Assembly (NCBI RefSeq): GCF_963675165.1
Contig: NC_087389.1
Span: forward strand, 5,182,120 to 5,246,119
Direction of reading: 5' to 3'
DNA: 64,000 bases
DNA from: Halichondria panicea
Lineage: Eukaryota; Porifera; Demospongiae; Suberitida; Halichondriidae
In this document: piece by piece, positions 11,140-22,000 of the stretch
Layout: every line of letters begins with the position of its first letter
Numbering within the stretch: the stretch's first letter is position 1
Made by a program: the position numbers and the translations under genes
The notes under the pieces: generated by a model
Database searches by the model: none
What the model was told of the DNA's origin: nothing
What the model saw: the letters and a program-made list of their open reading frames with translations, nothing else

Positions 11140-13688
11140 ATGTCAGAACACGTCACCAATGGCAACCTCGTCACAGTGTCTCGTAACCTTGGTAATGGGG
11201 TCAAGAATGCAATCAAACGTCTCTCAGAGGCCAGTAGTGGAGGGGATTCCCCTGACCAATCACAGTGGAGCTCTCCCGACCACGTTCTACAAAATCAAAG
11301 AATTCATCCGCAAATAAGTATTGAACATTTTGATCATGATACGGAAACAAGTTCCAAAGAGAGCACACCATGTCCGGAACCACTATCCCCTAGGGAGCAG
11401 CCAAATGTCAAAAACAAAAAATGCAAATCACATTCATTACCTGCGGGATTGTTACTCGACGAAAGCTTCCGAAATAGTGATGAAATGATCTCCGACCTTT
11501 CCGACGATTTAGAGACCACTATAGAACTCGACTCATCGCTAGATTTCGACAAAGACCATCTCGCTGTAACTATAGTGACATCACCAACAGTCAAACGGCT
11601 GAGCCCAGTGTTGAAGAAACCGCTAAAGCACACAGACAGTGGCAATAGTACGCACTCAATCATGGAGTCCGATATGAGCTCCGATGAAGAGAACTATTTG
11701 GGAGGCAACAAAGAAGGTATGGACGATGAAGTGTTTAACGAGGCAGGGTATGCCAAGATTTTCGACACTGATTTGAAACTGATTGCATGGGCTGATAAAG
11801 AATTTGTGCCGTCGTGTCAAGCACTGTTGCAGTATTGCTCGGCGGGCTGCGAAAAATCGGAACAGATTAAAACCCAATTAAAGGACTTGTCCAACAGGAT
11901 TATCTATTTCAGTAGCGAGCAACAACGACTGAGTGTGCAGCTACGATCACTGAACCTCCGCGGTGGTATCACAGCTTCTCTGAGCACCGACCAATTCAAC
12001 CGATTCAGCACAATGACAGAGAAATCATCGTCGAGTGGCCACACCCACCAACCCACCTCCCCCGACTCCTCCGGGTCCCCTTCTGTGAGCGGACGCGAGA
12101 GCGGAGAATCACAGTACGATCATCGTAACTACGCCGTCAAAGTTCTGAGGAGCGTATCACAAGAACTCATTGAACCGTTGCTAAGAGACGCGGCAGACTT
12201 TGGATTTGCAGCCGAGCTGTACCAAGCAATCGTACAAGCTATACAGAAAATAGCGTGGAAAGTAGAAGCGTGTCTTTCGTTCAATGACCCCACGAAACAA
12301 TTTCTTATTTATCACAATATCTTCACGACCTCCGTGACGGAGAGAGTTCAGGGTATGATGATTCGTGCCGCCCCCTCCACTAATCACACCAGGCACAGCA
12401 ATAACGCCTCAGGCTCTATATCGGAGGAGACTTCTTCGCAGCTGCAGCAGAGCAACTCCATAGAAACGATCGACCCACAGAGAGTCATAAAGAGAACTCC
12501 CAGCGGACGTATTCGACCGAGCGGAACCGTGTTCAACTCTGACACCATACCGGATGATTTCAAAGTGGGCGTGGACAACGGCGATACCAGCCCCATACCC
12601 ACCATCCACGAGTCCACCAAGGGAACACCCACTGCTAACTCTGCCGAAACCACACCCAAAGTGTTTCGATCGAGAACGGCAACAGCTGGAGACACAGATT
12701 CTATGGGCTCCTGGAAGAGCAGGCCTCTCTCTTCCAAATACGGTAGTAATCCTTTCCTCGACGAATATGGTTTTCCTATGCCAGTGGACTCCGCTCCCGA
12801 TTATTTACGGCCGACAAAACCACGGCGAACAACTGTATCGTTGTCTCGTAACGAAGTCACTAGTCTCGGGCTTACCGTGGCCAAACGTGTGGACGAGACC
12901 ATCATCTCAGACATGTCCAGTCCGTTGCTAAGGGAACGTCCCTCTAATAACAAGGAGGAGGAACAAAGAGTGAGAGAAAGACTACACGCAAAACTGACCG
13001 AAACGTTTAAAAAAATCCGAGAAGCCACTCCCACTCCACAATGTCCCTACAATCGCAACAAAAGTGCTAGTATGTCCGATATCCTTGACGATGCCCCGCC
13101 CACCTTACTGAGACGCCATGACAGCGAGACTCGGAAACAATCCCTGGACGTAGAAGATGCTGTTAGTACGGGAGGGTATTCCCCCACCTTCACGCGTAGT
13201 TTCATCACCCTCCCCCCTCAGACATGTGATGATTGGGTGTATCTAAACGAGCCAGCTGTGGACGTTCGTGTGTCTAGGGACAGTCCAACGAAGAAAGTAA
13301 AGAGCCCTCCTAAATCGGGCAAAGAGAAGAAAGTAAAGAAGCAACGCAAAGGAAGTGAGAAGAAAGAAACTGAAAAGAAGAAGTCTGCTGACAACAAGAT
13401 CAGTACGTCTGGTCGCTTCACTGTGTCCCTGCGTAAGACTGCACAAGCCCTGAGGCGTATGTCCACATCTGTGCCAAAGTCCCGGGACAGGTTAGTATAC
13501 ATGTACATATCCACAATGTATCTGTACAAAGCTTATACTAAAAATACTGTGTTGTGTAGGTGTATTCTTGTACTCATGTGATAGACTTGTGTTTGGTATA
13601 ATTGTATTGTGTTGAACTGACACCACACACAGGCAGTAATCTTGTTATAACAGTATGCACATACAACACACAACACTCCCCACACCCG

Positions 13689-13723
<35 letters not shown>

Positions 13724-16700
13724 CATGACGACAGCAGTGGAGGTGGGATCAATGGAAATGCTCTCTGAAACTAGCAAGGATCCGAGCAGTCGACCAATCA
13801 GCTCGCTCAGTGAGCCCGCCTCCCCTATAACAAAGTCTCGTGTACACACAATGCCAAGCAACAAACGCAAGATCACCACTTTTTTCAAAAGTGGGAAACC
13901 ACAGTCCAAGAGTTTCAGTAAAGCCGACACCCTCGCACGAAAGCGCAAAGTTCAGAAGTCAGGGTTCTTAGCGGGTTACCAAGACCCCGGCTCGGGTGTT
14001 GGGTTCGGAGAGTCCATTGACCTTCAGTACTCGGAGCAAGTGGACCTGGAGTTATCAGCCGTACAGGGGGAGGGTAAGTGGGTGTGGTCAGGCTGTAATG
14101 TGCCGAAAAATTTTAGAGCAGTGGTGTCAATCCTTAATCGCAATTCAGCACACAAATTTGTATACTATTTGTTTTTCTGTATTCCACACCAGTTTTGAGT
14201 TTTTTGAGGACTTGCATGTATAAAACGATCTGTGTGTTTGTGGATACATCGTGTAGTTTATTCCCCCGCCCCCTCTCAGCTGAGAAGGAGCTATTGGTCA
14301 CGGTGGGTGTGGCCGGGAAACAGCCGACAAAGGGGAAAAAGCTCTCTACAAGTGAGTAAAACATTGGTCACCTGTAGCTTGGCTTAGAATTTTTTGCTGT
14401 GTTCAACCCTTTTCATCCCTTCACTTGAAATATACATTTAAAAGCAAAAAGCAGAAATTCTATTCTAATTGACCGCAAGTGTGTAGACTAGTGGCAGAGC
14501 CTATTATGGTGTGGTACACTGTACATGTATGCTAGCTGGTACGTGTGTTTTCTCTAATAACGTGCTTGCTGAGAGGTGAAAAGAGTTGTACTACTGGTCC
14601 CTCTCTGAAAATGATTTGGGAAATAGCCACAACTCTGCATAATACGTATTATCAATGTGTCATACATGTAGTCATTGTATGTCCTCGTTATCTGTAGGCA
14701 ATGGATGGTTCGAGATCACCGTGACAACCAACATCAAACAGGTAACATCTTCCTCGTACTATCCCCATCACTTCCTGTCACGTGATCCCCCCCTCACATA
14801 GTTTTAGTTTTATAGTGTGAGATGGCCCAAATGATTACTTTAATTGCCATACGAGATTGAAATTGAACCCACGGAAATTAAGTTATGGCGGCTGAAAGAA
14901 ACTATTGAGTTGAACATCTTTCAAACGGCCATAACTTTAGTAATTCTTTTATAATTATTAGTCGTGATGATTTGTGTCATAATATCGGAGCAGAGTGTTA
15001 TGCTTTTCTGAAAGCTTAGAAAGAGACCTTTCAATGTTAATGAAAGCTTAGAGACCTTTTAAATGACACGTTTAAATCCAAAATTTCATTGATACCATGA
15101 TTTGTCATTACATTTTTTCGGCTTGGACCGTGGGTTATAATAATCCTTGGTATGGCCAATTTAGTAAAATAATAATTGTTTATGAAATTTGATAACACCA
15201 TTTGAAAGGTCTCTTTCTAAGCTTTCAGAAAAGCATAAATTTATTACTCTCTTCTCTGATATCAAGTTTTTCGTTGTTTACGTATATCACACAAATCATC
15301 AGGACTAGTATTATTATGCCTCGGTGCGCGTGCGCAAGCGAGGCATACGGTAGTGTGTTTGTGTGTAGACTATTTCAGCTGCTCAAGGATCAATGAAGTG
15401 CAAGTAAGAGTTTCTGTAGGCTTCTAGTCATGTTTTCTTGGCATGCTATTTGTGGATTTGCAAAATAAAGCTTTGTTCTCGAGTTATGCCTAGTTTTGCT
15501 TACTTGGAATGCCATTGCAGCCTTTTCAGAAGAGTCCGTAGCAAAACTTGTTCACCGAGTGTTGCTACTCTACTTAGTAGTTAGCTCTGATATCAAGTTT
15601 TTCGTTGTTTACGTATATCACACAAATCTTTTTCAAGTAATCGTTTTTAACTAACAATCATGGTCGATCATTACCCACTATTTGAGTTTCCCTGTGATTG
15701 CATGCAATCATAATCAATGTGTGTATAAAAGCTAACTATTAGTAGTTTTATGTTATGTAGCTTTGGCACCTCCACCGAGGCATCAGCACCCGCGGTGCTT
15801 TCATTATATCAGTGTCTTAAATACCTGGGTAACAGGATATAATTATTGTGATATAGTTGACTATTGCTGACGTGTGATTACCCCCCTTCCCCTCACATAG
15901 TTTGGTCGGAATCACTACACCATCCTGAGAACGGTCAAACAAGCTCAAAACCTGTTTGACGAGTTGCAGACCTCCCACTGTAAGTAAACCCACGCACGCA
16001 ATACATCAGTAGCGAGTCAAATCCATTGTCTTCAAACATTGTGTTAACATGACGGTGTATTGTACATGTGGCTATCTTAGGTGGTGTTTACCGTATCTTC
16101 TTTAATGACTAATAATAACAGTTGTGTTTGAGCTTATCTACATGTACATGTACGTGACTTCCTTGGGTGACCTGTTAGCCTGTCGTTTGAAAAGGTGGCT
16201 TCAAGAATGATCTAAGACTGTTAATAGCCACATTGCAACAGACCACCCCCTGCTACCCCCCACATAGTTACAGATCACACCCCCTATCCCCCCCACAGCT
16301 CTCAAGTTCCCCGAGCGTCCAGACAAGAAGAAGGACTCTCGTAAGCAGAGTCAGCAAATTGAGGACTTCCTGAGGTTTGTGTCTGGCAGCTCCCACCTCC
16401 GAGAGAGCACCCCCCTCGTCATGTTCCTCATGCCAGATGACCAGTTCGGGACTTTCACTGACAACGGCTCAGAAGTTGTGAGTGTGTGTGTGTTGTGTGA
16501 GTGGGGGTGGGGGTGGGGGTGGGTGCATGGGAGGTTGTGAGTATGTTTGATGAGAGGTATACAAGGAATGAAGTGGGAAAAGATTGTCAGTTGCACACCG
16601 TCCCAAATCTAACATATGGAAAAAGCTTTCCTACATGTAATTTGTATTGTTTCAACGATGGTTAGAATCTAGCATTCAAATTGGTACACTCAGTTTTTTG

Positions 16701-19003
16701 ATTCAGTAAAACTCGATGTGCATGTGTGTGTGTGTGTGTGTGTGTGTGCGTGCGTGCGTGAATTTGTTTTAACAATAATGGAGAAGCATCATCATAATTG
16801 TGTCCACTATTGAATCTGTTGGTTATATTAACAGCTGCTTTGTTTGGCTTTCGTATCTACACACACTGTTGCTATGATAACTGGAGGCAAGTGTGTGATT
16901 TTGTCTCGTCTGATTCACTCTTAATTTGCCCGGTCATATTTCTATAGCAGCACTAATGCAGCTGTCACTGTACACACCTTGTTCCATATTCACAGAATGT
17001 CACTCTTTCGGTGATAAGTACAGCTGTAGTTAATAGCCACCCCAATAACGTGTTGCGTAGTAACCACTTAATAAAGTCTATAAAGGTCATGGTTATGCAG
17101 AACTGTACTGGCATTCAAGATCTTAGTACATTTGTAGTATTTCTAGCATTAGCCTATCTTCTTATAACTAACAGCGAGAGTGTAAGTGTCCTAGCTCCAC
17201 TGCATACTTAGTCTAGCTAGTACAGTGTGCATAGATTCATCATTATATTATGCAGTGCTATACCCAGTGGTGCCTATTTTCAATCTAACTTTGCCTCTTT
17301 TATAGCCTATTGTGGTAAACTAGGCCTATGAGAGGTGGTTTATTATTTGCCTAGAGGTACCAACCACCATAATAGCTGCTCTATGTTTATTTTACAGTTT
17401 AGTAGTTGCATGCTAGTGCTGGTCAAAATACTGTACGTGTATGCACATGTAGCTAACTCTCTCCCACCATCCTCAGAACTTTGAACTCATCATGACCTTC
17501 TATACTCCGGACCACTATTCAGGCCCTCCTGGTAGTCATAGAAACGTGGAGGAGGTGCTCCCCGAGGACACACCCAGTGAGTCACTACACACATGCTCAC
17601 ACACACACACACCCACACACACACACACACACACACCCACACCCACACACACACACACACACACACACCATTGTCAAATTGCAAGTCAATATTTTACCTT
17701 TTTACGTAATTAACAGTTTTCGAGTAGGTTACATTGTAATGTTAACTTTACTGTAGGTTTACTAATGTACATGCAGTGAAGCCTGCATCATATTATTGCA
17801 GCTACAAGAGTGCCCAAGTGCTGTATACACTATAAGATCACTGACCACTTTTCACACCTGTCACAGATTCATCGCCGCCGGCCCGCCCACGGAAAGGGGG
17901 CACTCTAAAGCGAGGGACGATGAGGGTTATAAAGAACGAAGAGGAGGGAGCCACATTCATCATCAGAGAGGGTACGTCTGTGTGTGTGGGCAGGGGGGCT
18001 TGCACTGGGAAATGATTTTGAAGTGTAGGAGATTTTTTTTTTTTTTTTTTTTTTTTATAATAATTCTGCAAAATGCATGGATACACTAGTAGCATATTAC
18101 GCTAACCTAATGTGCGCCCTGTATATATTACTTACAATAGCGAGTACAAATTAAAAATAAAGACTAATATTATACTAATGCTCATTGCGTGTGTAGCAAG
18201 TATTTAAGTTGGGTCTATTGAGGAACTTGGATGTGAAACCTGTCTCTATAGTGATGGCTCTTGGGCAGGCCAACAGTGGCTGTAATAAAGAGGTGACCTG
18301 CTAACACAGGTACAAACACATGCTATGGAGACTTTGGGGGCCATTAACCTGGCTGTATTATAGAGGGTGGCCTGCTAATAGACAGCTACAGGTTGTAGGT
18401 GTACATGTAGCAACAAGTTGCATATTATGGTAAGGGCAGCTTGTACTTGTACTCTCTCACACAACACTACTATCTGTTAGAGTGGTGCTGCTCTGAGTGC
18501 ACTCATGTTGTTCCTGTTATCAGTACACACACCACCCACCCCACACACACACACAGAGGAACAAGATGCGCTGATAGTGGCATGTGAGGATGATCGCTAT
18601 GTTGTGGTGGCCGGGACCTTTGAGAAGCTTGTGGAGCAGCTGGCAGGGGACGAGAAGCCAGGCAAGTGCACTCATCAGCTTCGGATAGTTATTTGAGTGT
18701 CTGTGAAGGCTGTTACAGAATTGTCTGCACCCAAAAATAATATGTTCATACATTATTAGTTAATTAGCCTAGCACACAAGGGTGCTACATGTAGCTATTA
18801 AATGGTTGCTACAAGAGTGAGAAAAAGAGCTTTGCAAAGCTGTAAAGCTGTATATAGTGCCAGAAGCCGTTATCTTAATATTGACAATAACATGAATTAA
18901 TTTACAGACCAGCGCTTTGTGAGCACTCTGTTGATTGGATATCGACACTTTGCCACTCCAGTGGAGCTCCTCACTGGACTACTCAGAAGATATCCTAACC
19001 CAC

Positions 19004-19050
<47 letters not shown>

Positions 19051-22000
19051 GTACACCATTGCTAAAATAGCCTTAGGATTTTATAATGTATGTTCCTTGA
19101 CCTTTTAATGCACATTCCATTTGGAGCTTCCCCCCAACGCCACTGATGAGGAGATAGTGTACGCTGAGAAGTGGAGATACATGATACAACTCAGGTGTGT
19201 GGGTGTGTGGGTGTGTGGTGTGGGTGTGTGCAGTAGTGGGCCGGGCTACTAATAACTGTGTGTATTAATTATGTTAGTATGTGTATATTGTATGTAGGTA
19301 ATTTGATGTAATATGTACATGTACATGTATGGTGGGTGGGTCACCCTGTAAGCTAGCCACCCTCTATAGTACAGCCATGTACATGTATGGTGGGTGGGTC
19401 GCCCTATAAGCTAGCCACCCTCTATAGTACAGCCATGTACATGTATGGTGGGTCACCCTGTAAACTAGCCACTCTCTATAATACAGCCATGTATGGAGGT
19501 CACCCTGTAAGCTAGCCACCCTCTATAGTACAGCCATGTACATGTATGGTGGGTCGCCCTGTAAGCTAGCCACCCTCTATAGTACAGCCATGTACATGTA
19601 TGGTGGGTCACCCTGTAAGCTAGCCACTCTCTATAATACAGCCATGTACATGTATGGAGGTCACCCTGTAAGCTAGCCACCCTCTATAATACAGCCATGT
19701 ACATGTATAGAGGTCACCCTGTAAGCTAGCCACCCTCTATAATACAGCCATGTACATGTATGGAGGTCACCCTGTAAGCTAGCCACCCTCTATAATACAG
19801 CCATGTACATGTATGGTGGGTCGCCCTGTAAGCTAGCCACTCTCTATAATACAGCCATGTACATGTATGGTGGGTCGCCCTGTAAGCTAGCCACTCTCTA
19901 TAATACAGCCATGTACATGTATGGTGGTCACCCTGTAAGCTAGCCACCCTCTATAATACAGCCATGTACATGTATAGAGGTCACCCTGTAAGCTAGCCAC
20001 CCTCTATAATACAGCCATGTACATGTATGGTGGTCACCCTGTAAGCTAGCCACCCTCTATAATACAGCCATGTACATGTATGGTGGTCACCCTGTAAGCT
20101 AGCCACCCTCTATAATACAGCCATGTACATGTATGGTGGTCGCCCTGTAAGCTAGCCACTCTCTATAATACAGCCATGTACATGTACAATGGTGGGTCGC
20201 CCTGTAAGCTAGCCACTCTCTATAATACAGCCATGTACATGTATGGTGGTCACCCTGTAAGCTAGCCACCCTCTATAGTACAGCCATGTACATGTATGGT
20301 GGGTGGGTCGCCCTGTAAGCTAGCCACCCTCTATAATACAGCCATGTACATGTATGGTGGGTCGCCCTGTAAGCTAGCCACCCTCTATAATACAGCCATG
20401 TACATGTATGGTGGGTCGCCCTGTAAGCTAGCCACCCTCTATAATACAGCCATGTACATGTATGGTGGGTCGCCCTGTAAGCTAGCCACCCTCTATAATA
20501 CAGCCATGTACATGTATGGTGGTCACCCTGTAAGCTAGCCACCCTCTATAATACAGCCATGTACATGTATGGTGGTCACCCTGTAAGCTAGCCACCCTCT
20601 ATAATACAGCCATGTACATGTATGGTGGTCACCCTGTAAGCTAGCCACCCTCTATAATACAGCCATGTACATGTATGGTGGTCACCCTGTAAGCTAGCCA
20701 CCCTCTATAATACAGCCAGGTTCTATAGCATGTGTTTGGTCTGCCCAAGGGCCAACACTATAAACAAGTTTCACTGTATGTATACATTTATCCAATGTTG
20801 TGCTCTCTCCTTACACATTCTATTTCAATATTACCTACAGAGTTTTGGATATTTTGACGTACTGGATAAAGAAATGTTGGCCGGACTTCTACAGACACCA
20901 GGAGATGGTGAGTGCTACAGCTGATATTATAGTCACTAATGCGTTCACTCTAACCACACCCCCTCCGCAGCTGGATCTGACCAATCAGTTTATAGGCGAT
21001 CTCAAGTCAGCCAAGGACCCAAACTTCAACCTAGCCGGTACTAACCTTGAGAAAACAGTGGCTGAAAAGGTGCGTGAGTGTGTGGGTATGTGTGTGAGTG
21101 TTTGCGCACCTGTGTTAGCGGACCAATGTGTGAGAGGGGGGGGGGGTGATTATTTATCTCAAATCATTTGGGACAATCTTTTGTACTTATAGTTGGTATG
21201 AATCATCACACTAACCCATCATCTCCCCACCCCTCCAGTCTGAGGCCAGTCCTCGTATCTACAAGCTTGGCACACCTGGCACACCATGCACATCCAGAAC
21301 GCCTACACGCACACCCTCCACACCGACCACACCCACACGTACTCCCTCCACACCCACGTCACCGCAAGGAGGGACAGTACTTCCCACGCCCCCTTCCACA
21401 CCTTCCACTCGCGGGGAATCAAGTACCCCCTCCCCTCTTGTAGGTGGGAGGAGTCGCAGTCGTCAGCCAGTGGACATCAGCACCCTCACAGCTATACAAC
21501 TAGCCAGACAGGTACGCATACTGATAGCATGAACGTCACTTTTAACAAGCATGATCTTTACCGTATTGTATGACACTTTTTGAATGATAAGTCTATAATA
21601 TCAATTCTGTATAGCTAGGTCCCTTCCAAATGGGCTGTTTTAAAAGTTAACTTTTGAGTACTCATAATTTGGGTTAGGTATTAAGGATTCTGCATTTTTA
21701 CCATTTATTTTTTTCGGTATAGCTGACTTTAATAGAGCTGGAGTTTCTGAAGCTCGTCACTACCCACGAGTTAGCCGTCTACACCTGGGAGCAAAACACG
21801 CCAGGTGAGATATAACACGTTCTCCATATGCTACTGTTTCATTACCTCTCTCTCTCACACACACGTATAGAGAATAAACCGTACAGAAAAAATTTGGACA
21901 ACTTCATAGCAAGATTCAATAAAGTAAGTGCCTATAGTTTTGAATTAACTACTGGCAAGAAATAGCCTCCATCTCATGTTGTGTGCACAGAATCAATTAC

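Noticed and set aside
19465-20542. Several repetitive reading frames of 70-90 codons in both directions
   Set aside because: They are translations of the intronic minisatellite; repeats of HTCTWLYYR-type peptides reflect the 53-57-base unit (a frame survives where unit length is divisible by three).
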